In this document: positions 1 through 8,571 of the stretch, in pieces
Layout of the letters: each line of letters begins with the position of its first letter
Position numbering within the stretch: position 1 is the first letter of the stretch
Assembly: GCF_004798585.1 (NCBI RefSeq)
Contig: NZ_PPXQ01000013.1
Span: 1 to 64,000 of the forward strand
Direction: 5' to 3'
Length of the DNA: 64,000 bases
Source: Massilia sp. Mn16-1_5
Lineage (GTDB): Bacteria > Pseudomonadota > Gammaproteobacteria > Burkholderiales > Burkholderiaceae_D
Position numbers and translations under genes: made by a program
The notes under the pieces: generated by a model
The model's input: the letters and a program-made list of their open reading frames with translations, nothing else
Databases searched by the model: none
What the model was told of the DNA's origin: nothing

Positions 1-101
1 CCAAGATGGCCGCTATCGGCGCTGCAATGCGTAAGCTGGCGCATCTGTGCTTTGGTGTCGTCCAGACCGGCAAGCCCTACGATCCAACATTTGCGATGTA
101 A
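1..101 (+). mobile_element. IS110-family transposase, C-terminal fragment (cut by window start)
   Basis: The reading frame beginning with the codon at 3-5 translates to about 32 residues ending at the TAA at 99-101. It contains AAMRKLAHLCFGV followed by TGKPYDPTFAM, which is the characteristic C-terminal end of IS110-family (DEDD/serine) recombinases. The rest of the element lies upstream of the window. Only 22 bases separate this stop from the stop codon of the convergent YbdK gene, so the right end of the element must lie in or beside that gene's tail. In another frame, bases 105-135 encode an [12 protein letters not shown] string, so the transposase end may be frameshifted; that is uncertain. 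Confidence 0.75.
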
Positions 102-123
102 GGCTTGACGAGCAAGACGGTAT

Positions 124-1260
124 CTACCTACGCCGAAAGCGTCGCTCGCCCCGGAACCAGTTAATGGCCGCATGCACCATCCCCTCCACGCTTCCCTGCT
201 GCTCGTACTGCTGCCGCAGCAGCGCCGCATCGCTCCCGTTCGCCGCCGCGGCCGCCAGGTGCTTTAAGCCATCCTGGCTCCCCAGCGCCGCCGCGTACGG
301 TTCCATCTTCGCCAGCGTCGCCAGGATATCCTCCCGCAGCGACACCGTCTCATAGGTCTTCGGATGCGTGATCGCGCCTTCCAGCCCGAAGCGGCAGGCC
401 TGGAAGCGGTTGTAGTTATAGACGAGATAGTCGTCCTCGACCGGCGGTTCGTCGAAGCGTTCAAGCAGGTAGCTGCACAGCGCCTGCAAATACGCCGCCA
501 GCGCCGCCGCCCGTTCCACCGTCAGGGGCGTGTCGCACACGCGCAGCTCGATCGTGCCGTACTCGGGTTTCGGCCGCAGGTCCCAATAAAAATCCTTCAT
601 GCTCTTGACGATGCCGGTGCGTTCCATCTTCGCGTAGTAGTGTGCCTCGAACTCGGACCAGGTCAGCATGAAGGGCGCGCGGCCGCTCATCGGGAAGGCG
701 AACACGGAATTCAGGCGCGCCGAATCGAAAAAGCTGTCGTGGCCCTGCACGAAGGGAGAGGAGGCGGACAGGGCGATGAAATGCGGGATGTAGCGGCTCA
801 GGGAATGCAGCAAATACATCGCGTTGTCGCCGTCGCCGCAGCCGATGTGCACGTGCTGGCCGAACACGGTGAACTGCTTGGCGAGGTAGCCGTACAGCGT
901 GGACAGGTGCTCGAAGCGCGGCTTCGGGAAGATCTTCTGTTCCGACCAGTGCTGGAAAGGGTGGGTGCCGCCGCCGGCGATGCCGATGTTGAGCACGTCG
1001 CCGGCCGCCACCAGGGTGTCGCGGATCTCCTGCAATTCGGCCAGCAGCGCCGGATAGTGCGAATGCACGCTCGAATTAATCTCGATCATGCTCTCGGTGA
1101 TCTCCGGCGTCACGTTGCCGGGGAAGGGCTTACGCGACAGCAGGTGCAGCAAATCCGGACTTGCCGCGGTCAGGTCGAAGTCCGACAGGCTGACCAGCTG
1201 CAGTTCGAGTTCGACCCCGAAGGTCAATGGCGTCGACTGGCTGAAGGGCTCAAGCGGCAT
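124..1260 (-). CDS. YbdK-type carboxylate-amine ligase (glutamate-cysteine ligase 2 family)
   Basis: A 378-residue protein of the GCS2/YbdK family. These are ATP-grasp-like ligases; E. coli YbdK has weak gamma-glutamyl-cysteine ligase activity and the physiological role is not firmly known. The N-terminus has the family's [10 protein letters not shown] motif (residues about 14-23), followed by [17 protein letters not shown] and [12 protein letters not shown]. Length matches E. coli YbdK (about 372). The start codon at 1260 overlaps the 3' end of the upstream antiporter gene by 11 bases, so the two are probably co-transcribed. The basic tail RRFRRR runs up against the IS110 fragment and may have been altered by that insertion. 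Confidence 0.88.
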   Translation of the reverse strand: MPLEPFSQSTPLTFGVELELQLVSLSDFDLTAASPDLLHLLSRKPFPGNVTPEITESMIEINSSVHSHYPALLAELQEIRDTLVAAGDVLNIGIAGGGTHPFQHWSEQKIFPKPRFEHLSTLYGYLAKQFTVFGQHVHIGCGDGDNAMYLLHSLSRYIPHFIALSASSPFVQGHDSFFDSARLNSVFAFPMSGRAPFMLTWSEFEAHYYAKMERTGIVKSMKDFYWDLRPKPEYGTIELRVCDTPLTVERAAALAAYLQALCSYLLERFDEPPVEDDYLVYNYNRFQACRFGLEGAITHPKTYETVSLREDILATLAKMEPYAAALGSQDGLKHLAAAAANGSDAALLRQQYEQQGSVEGMVHAAINWFRGERRFRRR

Positions 1261-2440
1261 GGCGCAGCTCCGGAGCTTCGCGGGCCCAGACCAGGGCGCG
1301 CTGGATGATGATCGGGCCGAAGACTTCGAGCAGCATCGTCACCGCCGCCACCGAGCGCAGCTCTTCCACCACGTGCACGCCGCGCAGGCGCGCGTGTTCC
1401 AGCAGGAGGATCACGAACACGGATAAAGGCGCCAGCGCCACCCCGGCCAGCGCGCCCTTGCGCCACGAAATGCCCGACAGGTGCGCAAACGCCATCACCC
1501 CAAAGGTCTTGGTGAGCAGGCGCGCCAGCACGATCACGACGGCGAGCAGGCTGCCGGCCGCGACCTTCTCCCAGTCGAGCGTGGAAGCGGCGAACACGAA
1601 CAGCAAGACCGTCAGCAGTTCGCCCAGCGCCCCGAAACCGCGTTGCGCCTGGCTGTAGGCGACGCGCCGGTGACGCGCCACCAGCCCGAAGGCGAGTGTC
1701 GCCACCACCGGCGACAGGCCGCCCGCATACGACAGGGCCACCAGCAGGATCACCGCCAGTGCGAAGGCGACGGTCGCATCCTGGCGCGGATTCTTGAGAC
1801 CGCGCAGCAGCGCCGGCACGGCCAGGCCGAACACGGCGCCGGTGAGGATCGACACCGCCAGCAGCACCAGGCTGTTCCAGATGGCGTCGCCCAGGTCTTC
1901 GAAGGTGCGGAAGATCCAGAAACCGACGACGACGTTAAAGGCGAAGACGGCCAGCACGCAATTCTGCGCGGTCAGGTGCAGCACCCGTTCCGTCACCTGG
2001 CCCGAGCTGCGCTGCTCGTTGATCACGCGCACCACGGTCGCGGGCGAGGTCGCCATCGCCAGCGCGGCCAGCATCAGGGCGGTCAGCTGGGGCGTGCCGA
2101 AGGCGGCGGCGATGAAATAGACGGCAACGAAGGTGGACAAGGATTCGACCAGGCCGCTGATGCCGATCCAGGGATTGTTGCGCAGCCAGCGCAGGTTGAT
2201 GCGGTAGCCGAGTTCGAACAGGATCAGGCCGAAGGCGACGTCGGCCAGCATCGAGGCGGCGCCGGCGTCGGGAGCCGGCAGCACGCCGAGCTGCGGACTG
2301 CCCAGTGCGAAGCCGGCCAGCCCATAAAAGCTGATGCGCGGCAGCCCGGTCCAGCGCTGCCCGAATTCGCCGGCGATCCAGGCGATGGCGATCGCGAGCG
2401 GCCACGCGAGGCTGGTCAGGATCGGCAACAGGTCGGGCAT
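1250..2440 (-). CDS. cation:proton antiporter (CPA2-like membrane domain)
   Basis: A 396-residue hydrophobic protein with about eleven to twelve predicted membrane segments covering its whole length. Features such as [18 protein letters not shown] and the following segments resemble Na+/H+ exchanger-domain proteins of the CPA2 group. There is no C-terminal TrkA-N/RCK nucleotide-binding domain, unlike Kef-type K+ efflux systems. It probably exchanges Na+ or K+ for protons at the inner membrane. The ion is not readable from sequence. It is translationally overlapped with the YbdK-type ligase downstream. Confidence 0.85.
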   Translation of the reverse strand: MPDLLPILTSLAWPLAIAIAWIAGEFGQRWTGLPRISFYGLAGFALGSPQLGVLPAPDAGAASMLADVAFGLILFELGYRINLRWLRNNPWIGISGLVESLSTFVAVYFIAAAFGTPQLTALMLAALAMATSPATVVRVINEQRSSGQVTERVLHLTAQNCVLAVFAFNVVVGFWIFRTFEDLGDAIWNSLVLLAVSILTGAVFGLAVPALLRGLKNPRQDATVAFALAVILLVALSYAGGLSPVVATLAFGLVARHRRVAYSQAQRGFGALGELLTVLLFVFAASTLDWEKVAAGSLLAVVIVLARLLTKTFGVMAFAHLSGISWRKGALAGVALAPLSVFVILLLEHARLRGVHVVEELRSVAAVTMLLEVFGPIIIQRALVWAREAPELRHAA

Positions 2441-2586
2441 GCGTACTCCTCGAAAATACGTCGGCGGGTCCGGCCTAGGGCGGGCTGGTCTTTTGTCGAT
2501 TTTACAAGACCGATGGGCCGCGACCCGCGCACGATTGGGCGGCGGCCGCTGCTAGAATGACGCACCGCCATTCTTGATGCGTTTTC

Positions 2587-3192
2587 ATGTCCCAACCGAT
2601 TCCACCGCAACCGCAAACCCAGGCACGTCCCCCCATCCGCCTCACCGCCCAGGTGCTGACCTGCGTCGGCTTTACCCTGATCGCCTGCCTGATCATTTTC
2701 GTGGCCCAGGACGAGTTCCTGTCCGTCATCCGCGGGCCGATGGGCATCGCGACCCAGCTGCTGTGCGGCCTGGTGCTGTCGGCGCTGGCGGCGGTGGCCT
2801 CGTATGTGAGCTTTCGCCTGACGGCCAAGTCGGAAGCGACGGCCAACACGATCACCGCTTACGGCCGGCTCGACCTGTCGGGCCTGAACCCGGTCTGGAT
2901 CAGCCTCGCGGCCGCGATCGGCGAGGAACTACTGTTTCGCGCGGCGCTGCAGCCGCTGCTGGGGGTGTGGATTACGTCCGTCATCTTCCTGCTGACGCAT
3001 ACGCCGGTGTACCAGTTCCGCCGTGTGAACCGCGCGACGCTGGTGCAGGCGGCAGGGGTGTTCGGCGCCAGCGTGGTGCTGGGCTTTATTTACCAGAACG
3101 TGGGCTTGCTGGCGGCGATGATGGTGCACACGGCGCTCGACGTGGTCGGGCTGTATGTGGTGCGCAATGCGCTGCGCGGAGCGCGCGCTTAG
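2587..3192 (+). CDS. CPBP-family intramembrane metalloprotease (Abi/CAAX-like)
   Basis: A 201-residue integral membrane protein. All three CPBP motifs are present: EELLFR (E113, E114, R118), FLLTH (F134, H138) and HTALD (H181, D185), the residues predicted to bind the metal and catalyse. Membrane segments precede and separate them. Bacterial members are linked to processing of prenylated-type or bacteriocin substrates; no substrate gene is adjacent here. The ATG at 2587 is chosen because the TCATG context is followed directly by the conserved hydrophobic domain. Its stop overlaps that of the convergent DUF4166 gene by 4 bases. Confidence 0.87.
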   Translation: MSQPIPPQPQTQARPPIRLTAQVLTCVGFTLIACLIIFVAQDEFLSVIRGPMGIATQLLCGLVLSALAAVASYVSFRLTAKSEATANTITAYGRLDLSGLNPVWISLAAAIGEELLFRAALQPLLGVWITSVIFLLTHTPVYQFRRVNRATLVQAAGVFGASVVLGFIYQNVGLLAAMMVHTALDVVGLYVVRNALRGARA

Positions 3193-3731
3193 GCCTTCGC
3201 CGTTTCTTGTACGACCAGGTGACCGGTGTAGCCGGCCACCTGGCCCACCAGCGGCAGCGACGCGCGCACCGTGAAGTAGAGGCAGCCGTCACGCCCTTCC
3301 TCTTCGGCCACGATGCGCGGCAAGGCCCAGCGCGGGCAGGGGATGCCGAGGAATTTCAAGTCTTGCAGATGCATCACCAGCCGGCCCTCCCGCGCGCCGA
3401 GCCGGAAGTGCAGCAGCGTCAGTCCCAGGCGCTCGGTCAGCTCGCCCTCGCGCAGGCGCATGCGCGACTGCATGGTATTCGTCGGGAAGTGCCGCACCCA
3501 CAGTTCGCAGTCAGGCTCGGCCTCGAGTTCGAAGCGGATGGCGCCGGACGAAGGTTTCAGGGGCGTACCCAGGCACAGGGCCAGCAGCCGCGCCGGCAAC
3601 GAGGCCGGCGCCTCGGTCTCGACCCAGCCGTGCAATTCGCGCCGGCCGCGGGTGCGGTGGAAGGCCTGCACGGGTTCGGCCAGTTCCGCGAACGCCGGTC
3701 CCATGACGGTTTCGTACATCGATGTGCTCAC
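3189..3731 (-). CDS. DUF4166 domain protein
   Basis: A 180-residue soluble protein, all of which corresponds to DUF4166 (for example FHRTRGRRELHGW near residue 24 and VRHFPTNTMQSRM near 79). The biochemical function is unknown. DUF4166 is often found fused to, or next to, a saccharopine-dehydrogenase-like NAD(P)-binding protein. Here the two are separate genes that overlap by four bases (ATGA, 3728-3731), the strongest contextual clue that they act together. No signal peptide or membrane segment is visible. Confidence 0.82.
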   Translation of the reverse strand: MSTSMYETVMGPAFAELAEPVQAFHRTRGRRELHGWVETEAPASLPARLLALCLGTPLKPSSGAIRFELEAEPDCELWVRHFPTNTMQSRMRLREGELTERLGLTLLHFRLGAREGRLVMHLQDLKFLGIPCPRWALPRIVAEEEGRDGCLYFTVRASLPLVGQVAGYTGHLVVQETAKA

Positions 3732-4828
3732 GGTTCAGCTTTCATGGTGATGGCTAGGCCAGCCGCTTCGCGTTCGAAGTCTTGCAGCGACAGCAGTCCG
3801 AGGCAGGGCCGGGCGCCGGATGGAAACATCTCGCCGGCCGCGAGCCGTCGCACCAGCGCCGCTGCGGCGAGCGTCGGAACGAAGGGGCCATCGTCGTCGA
3901 CCGCAACGAGCGACCACCTGCGCGTCAGCGTGACGCCAGCCGGACTAGCGCCCCTCACGTGCACATGCATGGCACCGGTATCGGAACCGAAGCGGCGGAT
4001 CCGGTCGGCCACCCGTTTAAGCCACACGGCGTGATCCGCCCAGTTACCCACCAGTCCACGCTGGGATAGCAGCGCCATCAGGTTCATGCCGCGGTGCAGG
4101 AGTGTCAGTTCGAGCCCCGCGTTGAAGTCGACCTGCGGCCGGCCGGGAAACCGCGGGCCCAGCACGACGAGGTCGGGGACGTCGCAGGGAGACAACAGGC
4201 GGCGGCCGACCGGCGCCGGATAGGTATGGGTGCGTGTTCCGCGCCACCCGGTTGCGCCGCCGGGCAGGGGCTTGCCGCAATAGCCAAGGATGGCGCGCAC
4301 AGTGGAAAGCCCGGGGTCGGTGCGGTTGCCGGGGCTGATGCCGATGTCGATGTTCGTCACCCGCGCCATGCCTGCTGCCAGTGCATCCGCCGCGGCGCAC
4401 GACAAGGCAGGGACCGAGCTGGCGCCGCTGGTGACCAGCACACCGGCACGCGTGGCGGCCTGGTCCAGTGCAGCGATGCCGGCCACGAAGTCGCGGCCGT
4501 CGGCCAGGTCGATATAGTGGGTTCCTGCTTCAATGCAGGCTGCGGCTACCCGGTAGTCCTGGCCCTGGAAGGGGCCGGCGGTGTGGATGACGACACCCGG
4601 GTGCAACGCCGACAAGGTCTGCGCAAGCGCGGGCGACGCGATATCGATTGCCTGGGCTTCGAGCTGCGAGCTGGCGCCCGGTGACAGCTTGTCCACCAGC
4701 GCCCGTGCCGCAGTAAGGGAACGGCCGGCGACGAGGATATGCAAGCCACGCTGGCGGGAGAGGAGAGTGGCGAGGCGGGTGCCGAAGAAGCCGTAGCCGC
4801 CGATGATCAGGACGCGATAGGTGCTCAT
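3728..4828 (-). CDS. saccharopine-dehydrogenase-like NAD(P)-binding oxidoreductase
   Basis: A 366-residue protein with an N-terminal Rossmann fold (IIGGYGFFGTRLATLL, residues about 8-23), followed by the family's AGPFQGQDYRVAAACIEAG and HYIDLADGRDFV segments. This is the saccharopine dehydrogenase NADP-binding superfamily, whose members often are not lysine-pathway enzymes. No lysine biosynthesis gene is nearby. It is the first gene of a two-gene unit with the DUF4166 protein. The substrate is unknown. Confidence 0.82.
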   Translation of the reverse strand: MSTYRVLIIGGYGFFGTRLATLLSRQRGLHILVAGRSLTAARALVDKLSPGASSQLEAQAIDIASPALAQTLSALHPGVVIHTAGPFQGQDYRVAAACIEAGTHYIDLADGRDFVAGIAALDQAATRAGVLVTSGASSVPALSCAAADALAAGMARVTNIDIGISPGNRTDPGLSTVRAILGYCGKPLPGGATGWRGTRTHTYPAPVGRRLLSPCDVPDLVVLGPRFPGRPQVDFNAGLELTLLHRGMNLMALLSQRGLVGNWADHAVWLKRVADRIRRFGSDTGAMHVHVRGASPAGVTLTRRWSLVAVDDDGPFVPTLAAAALVRRLAAGEMFPSGARPCLGLLSLQDFEREAAGLAITMKAEP

Positions 4829-4892
4829 GCGTAGGTGTATAGCACGGGCGGTGTGATGGAGGGAAGAGGGGCGTCTGATCGGATGGTGTTAC

Positions 4893-4969
4893 CGCGTGGG
4901 CACGGAGTGCCCACCCTACAAACCCGGCAGCTGATGCGTAACGTAGGGTGGGCACTCCGTGCCCACGCG
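4893..4969. repeat. paired REP-like palindrome, copy 1
   Basis: A 27-bp unit at 4893-4919 is followed, after a 23-bp spacer, by its exact reverse complement at 4943-4969. Each unit is itself a palindrome with GTGGGCAC/GTGCCCAC arms and ends in CCACCCTAC. The arrangement resembles bacterial interspersed (BIME-like) repeat pairs. It lies between the 5' end of the oxidoreductase gene and the 3' end of the VWA gene. Related copies occur at five other intergenic loci in this window. Confidence 0.85.
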
Positions 4970-4995
4970 TGACGTTTGAATGGCCCGCGGCCCGG

Positions 4996-6168
4996 TTATT
5001 TGCTCAACAAACGCATCGCCCGCTCCAGCCCTTCGAGCGTCACCGGGAACATCCGGTTATTCATGATCTGCCGGATCACCGCGATCGATTGCCGGTACTG
5101 CCACAGGTGTTCCGGCTCCGGATTGAGCCAGGCGAATTTCGGGAAGGCGCGGCAGAAGCGCGCGAGCCATTCGGCGCCGGCTTCCTCGTTGTTGTATTCG
5201 ACCGAGCCGCCCGGGGCCAGCACCTCGTAGGGGCTCATGGTGGCGTCGCCGACGAAAATCAGGCGCGTGTCGGGCGGGTACTTGCGCAGCACGTCCCAGG
5301 TGTCGAAGCGCTCGGCATGGCGGCGGCGGTTGTTCTTCCACAGGTAGTCGTAGACGCAGTTGTGGAAGTAGTAGAACTCCATGTTCTTGAATTCGCTCTT
5401 TGCCGCCGAGAACAGCTCTTGGGTACGCTCGATGTGGTCGTCCATGGTGCCGCCCACGTCCAGCAGCATCACCACCTTGATCCGGTTCTTGCGCTCGGGC
5501 TGCATCTTGATGTCGAGGTAGCCGGCGTTGCTGGCCGTGGCACGTACCGTTTCGTCGAGCGCGAATTCATCGAGGGCGCCGGTACGGGCGAAGCGGCGCA
5601 GGCGGCGCAGGGCCACCTTGATGTTGCGCGTGCCCAGTTCGCGCTCGTCGTCGTAGTCCTTGTACGAGCGCTGCTCCCACACTTTTACCGCCGTGCGATT
5701 CCGGCCGGCGCCGCCGATGCGGATGCCTTCCGGGTTGGTGCCGCCGTGGCCGAAGGGGGAGGTGCCGCCGGTGCCGATCCACTTGCTGCCGCCTTCGTGG
5801 CGTTCCTTCTGTTCCTTCAGCAGCTCGTTGAGGCGGTCCATCAGCTTGTCGTAGCCGAATTTTTCCAGCGCCGCCTTCTGCCCGGGCGTCAGCTCGCGCT
5901 CCATCCGCTTGATCAGCCAGTCGAGCGGGATCTCGCCCTTGGCTGTATCGAACACGGCCTCGATGCCCTTGAAGTAGGAGCCGAAGGCGCGGTCGAACTT
6001 GTCGAAGTGGGCTTCGTCCTTCACCAGGGTCAGGCGCGCGAGATAGTAAAACTCGTCGAGCGAGGGGGCGATGACGGCCTTTTCCAGGGCTTCGAGCAGG
6101 GTCAGGAATTCCTTGATCGAGACCGGGACCTTGGCATTGCGCAGCGCGAAGAAGAAGTCGATCAGCAT
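4996..6168 (-). CDS. VWA domain protein, CoxE-like
   Basis: A 390-residue protein with a C-terminal von Willebrand factor A domain of the CoxE-like type. The metal-site motif reads LLDVGGTMDDH rather than canonical DxSxS, so serine positions are replaced by Gly and Thr; such variation is common in this subgroup. The N-terminus MLIDFFFALRNAKVPVSIKEF is typical of the family, which supports the start at 6168, two bases past the GNAT stop; a longer frame upstream would overlap that gene. VWA proteins of this kind work with MoxR AAA+ ATPases to mature or assemble metal or protein complexes. The MoxR gene is two genes upstream in the same operon. Confidence 0.88.
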   Translation of the reverse strand: MLIDFFFALRNAKVPVSIKEFLTLLEALEKAVIAPSLDEFYYLARLTLVKDEAHFDKFDRAFGSYFKGIEAVFDTAKGEIPLDWLIKRMERELTPGQKAALEKFGYDKLMDRLNELLKEQKERHEGGSKWIGTGGTSPFGHGGTNPEGIRIGGAGRNRTAVKVWEQRSYKDYDDERELGTRNIKVALRRLRRFARTGALDEFALDETVRATASNAGYLDIKMQPERKNRIKVVMLLDVGGTMDDHIERTQELFSAAKSEFKNMEFYYFHNCVYDYLWKNNRRRHAERFDTWDVLRKYPPDTRLIFVGDATMSPYEVLAPGGSVEYNNEEAGAEWLARFCRAFPKFAWLNPEPEHLWQYRQSIAVIRQIMNNRMFPVTLEGLERAMRLLSK

Positions 6169-6170
6169 GG

Positions 6171-6761
6171 TCAGCTCGCCGCGTGCCGGCTCAGTTGGTA
6201 ATGCAGGTGCGATTTGATTTCGGGCCACTCGCCGCGCACGATGCTGTACATGACCGTATCGCGCACGGTGCCGTCGCGGCGCAGGCCGTGGTGGCGGATC
6301 ACGCCATCCTTCTTCGCGCCCAGGCGTTCGATCGCTTTCTGCGAGGCGTAATTGAAATTATCGGTGCGGAAGCCGACCACGGCGCAGCCGAGCGTATCGA
6401 AGGCGTGCGACAGCAGGAGCAGCTTGCAGCTGGTGTTGACGTGGCTGCGCTGCGCGGCTTTCGCGTACCAGGTGTAGCCGATCTCGACGCGGTCGATGGC
6501 GGGGACGATGTCGTGGTAGCTGGTGGTGCCGATCACATTCCCGCTGGACGAATCGACCACGGCGAAGGCGACGCGGTCCTTCATCTCGAGCGCGGCATGC
6601 ACGTAGGCCTGGGTGCGGTGCGGCTCCGGCACCGAGGTCACGCGCAGGTTCCACAGTTCGCCATCGAGGGCGGCCAGGCGCAGGCCGTCGACGTGCTCCA
6701 GGCTCAGGGGCTCGAGGTGCACGCCGTTGAATTCGAGCGCGACCGGCTCGACGTGGATCAT
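6171..6761 (-). CDS. GNAT-family N-acetyltransferase
   Basis: A 196-residue protein of the RimJ/RimL-like GNAT group. The region IGTTSYHDIVPAIDRVEIGY (about residues 75-95) matches beta-4/5 of the fold, and YASQKAIERLGAKKDG (about 140-156) is the typical C-terminal acetyl-CoA motif. It may acetylate a protein N-terminus or a small amine; the substrate is unknown. Its start overlaps the MoxR stop by four bases (ATGA at 6758-6761), and its stop lies 2 bases before the VWA start, so it is sandwiched in the MoxR-VWA operon. Confidence 0.87.
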   Translation of the reverse strand: MIHVEPVALEFNGVHLEPLSLEHVDGLRLAALDGELWNLRVTSVPEPHRTQAYVHAALEMKDRVAFAVVDSSSGNVIGTTSYHDIVPAIDRVEIGYTWYAKAAQRSHVNTSCKLLLLSHAFDTLGCAVVGFRTDNFNYASQKAIERLGAKKDGVIRHHGLRRDGTVRDTVMYSIVRGEWPEIKSHLHYQLSRHAAS

Positions 6762-7612
6762 CGGTTCATCCTCGACATGTTCAGCAGGCGCTCGAACAGG
6801 TGCACGTCCTGCTCGTTCTTCAGCAGGGCGCCGTGCAGCGGCGGGACGACCGTCTTGTTGTCCTTGCTGTGCAGGGCTTCGGCCGGGATGTCCTCGGCCA
6901 TCAGGAGTTTCAGCCAGTCGAGGAATTCCGAGGTCGAGGGCTTCTTCTTGATGCCGGGGATGTCGCGCACGTCATAAAAGCTTTGCAGGGCGGCGCTCAG
7001 CAGTTCCTGTTTCAGGCGCGGGTAGTGCACCTTGACGATGTCGGCCATCGTCTCGCGGTCCGGGAATTTGATGTAGTGGAAGAAGCAGCGGCGCAGGAAA
7101 GCGTCCGGCAGTTCCTTCTCGTTGTTCGAGGTGATGATCACCAGCGGACGGTGCTTGGCCACGACCATTTCGCGCGTCTCGTAGACGTAGAACTCCATGC
7201 GGTCGAGTTCGCGCAGCAGGTCGTTCGGGAATTCGATGTCGGCCTTGTCGATCTCGTCGATCAGCAGGACCACCGGCTCCGGCGCCGTAAACGCCTGCCA
7301 CAGCACGCCCTTGACGATGTAGTTGTGGATGTCGCGCACGCGCTCGTCGCCCAGCTGGGAATCGCGCAGGCGCGAGACGGCATCATATTCGTACAGGCCC
7401 TGCTGGGCCTTGGTGGTCGACTTCACGTGCCACTGCAGGAGCGGCATGTTCAGCGCGTCGGCCACTTCCTCGGCCAGCATGGTCTTGCCCGTGCCGGGCT
7501 CGCCCTTGATCAGGAGCGGGCGCTGCAAGGTCAGGGCAGCATTCACGGCCAGCTTCAGGTCGCTTGTCGCGACATAGCTTTCGGTGCCTTCGAAACGGGG
7601 TTGGGCTTGCAT
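6758..7612 (-). CDS. MoxR-family AAA+ ATPase
   Basis: A 284-residue AAA+ ATPase. Walker A is GEPGTGKT and Walker B is VVLLIDEIDKAD, with sensor region ITSNNEKELPDAFLRRC. These are diagnostic for MoxR proteins, which remodel or activate partner complexes together with VWA proteins. The start at 7612 (MQAQPRFEGTE) is preferred over a frame-open extension of 29 residues, because family members begin close to the RFEGTE region. It is the first gene of an operon with a GNAT and a CoxE-like VWA gene. Confidence 0.9.
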   Translation of the reverse strand: MQAQPRFEGTESYVATSDLKLAVNAALTLQRPLLIKGEPGTGKTMLAEEVADALNMPLLQWHVKSTTKAQQGLYEYDAVSRLRDSQLGDERVRDIHNYIVKGVLWQAFTAPEPVVLLIDEIDKADIEFPNDLLRELDRMEFYVYETREMVVAKHRPLVIITSNNEKELPDAFLRRCFFHYIKFPDRETMADIVKVHYPRLKQELLSAALQSFYDVRDIPGIKKKPSTSEFLDWLKLLMAEDIPAEALHSKDNKTVVPPLHGALLKNEQDVHLFERLLNMSRMNR

Positions 7613-7689
7613 ACGTGGCGATCGTAATAAGGGAAATCCTGAGTATATGACAGAACTTCCAGGCTGGCTGAAGGGCCGCACGAGGTTGG

Positions 7690-7718
7690 TAGACTGCAAC
7701 CTTTTGTTGGGCTAGAAT
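7690..7718 (+). promoter_or_regulatory. candidate sigma-70 promoter for the cytochrome c pair
   Basis: TAGACT at 7690-7695 and TAGAAT at 7713-7718 are separated by 17 bases. The -10 matches consensus at five of six positions and the -35 at four. It would give a leader of about 65 nt before the ATG at 7792. This is a visual match only. Confidence 0.4.
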
Positions 7719-7791
7719 CCCTGAGTTGGTAGTAGATAGCTAATGTTTTGTGCGGTAGCGGTTTTCGATTAAAAATTTTGCGATTCCCACC

Positions 7792-8127
7792 ATGAAAAAA
7801 CTTTTGGCAGTACTCGTGCTGGCCGCCTGCGGCAGCGCCGCGATGGCCGCGGACGTCGTCGGCAACCCGAAGGCAGCCCCGAACAAGATCGAAATGTGTA
7901 TCGGTTGCCACGGCATCCCCGGCTACAAGGCCAGCTTCCCCGAGGTCTACCAGGTGCCGATGATCGGCGGCCAGTCGGCCAAGTACATCGAATCCGCGCT
8001 GCACGCCTACAAGAAGGGCGACCGCAAGCATCCTTCGATGCGCGGCATCGCCGCCAGCCTGTCCGACCAGGACATCGCCGACGTCGCCGCCTACTATTCG
8101 CAGCAGAACGCCCAGAGCCGTAAATAA
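7792..8127 (+). CDS. small periplasmic cytochrome c (class I)
   Basis: A 111-residue protein with an N-terminal signal peptide (MKKLLAVLVLAACGSAAMA) and one haem-attachment site, CIGCH. A C-terminal Met (SMRG region) could be the sixth ligand. It resembles c553/c4-type electron carriers. It is followed 10 bases later by a second cytochrome with the same arrangement, so the two are probably co-transcribed and may function as a pair passing electrons to a terminal oxidase. Confidence 0.88.
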   Translation: MKKLLAVLVLAACGSAAMAADVVGNPKAAPNKIEMCIGCHGIPGYKASFPEVYQVPMIGGQSAKYIESALHAYKKGDRKHPSMRGIAASLSDQDIADVAAYYSQQNAQSRK

Positions 8128-8137
8128 GGACCACGCC

Positions 8138-8479
8138 ATGAAAAAACTGATCATTGCGCTGGCCCTCGGCGCCGTTTCCTTTTCCGCCAGCGCCGCCGAC
8201 GTCAAGCGCGGCGAAGAGTTGACCAAGAAGTATAATTGCGCCTCCTGCCACGGCGCCGACTTCAACAAGCCGATCGACCCGAGCTATCCGAAGCTGGCCG
8301 GCCAGCACGCCGACTACATCGCCCACGCCCTGAACGCCTACAAGCGCGGCGGCGACCAGGCCAACGGCCGCAGCAACCCGATCATGGCCGGTTTTGCGAA
8401 ACCGCTGTCGAACCAGGACATGATCGACATCGGTGCGTATCTGCATAGCCTGCCGTCGCAGCTGGTGGTCAGCAAGTAA
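8138..8479 (+). CDS. small periplasmic cytochrome c (class I)
   Basis: A 113-residue protein with a signal peptide (MKKLIIALALGAVSFSASA) and a single CASCH haem-binding motif, followed by IMAGFAKPLS, which supplies a candidate axial Met. It is paralogous to the preceding gene (shared YxxHALNAYKRG/ESALHAYKKG region). Both together look like a duplicated monohaem carrier or a split dihaem c4-type cytochrome. It is the last gene before a strong terminator. Confidence 0.88.
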   Translation: MKKLIIALALGAVSFSASAADVKRGEELTKKYNCASCHGADFNKPIDPSYPKLAGQHADYIAHALNAYKRGGDQANGRSNPIMAGFAKPLSNQDMIDIGAYLHSLPSQLVVSK

Positions 8480-8506
8480 GCCAGGCGCACCGGTAGCACC
8501 GTATTC

Positions 8507-8557
8507 GATCCCCCGGATCTGGCCTTTCAAGGGCTGGATCCGGGGGATTTTATTTTT
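8507..8557 (+). terminator. intrinsic terminator after the cytochrome pair
   Basis: GATCCCCCGGAT (from 8507) pairs with ATCCGGGGGAT (ending about 8548) around a loop of roughly 19 bases and is followed by TTTTATTTTT. It sits directly upstream of the SulP gene, which therefore needs its own promoter or read-through. Confidence 0.8.
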
Positions 8558-8571
8558 AATGGAGTTGTATT

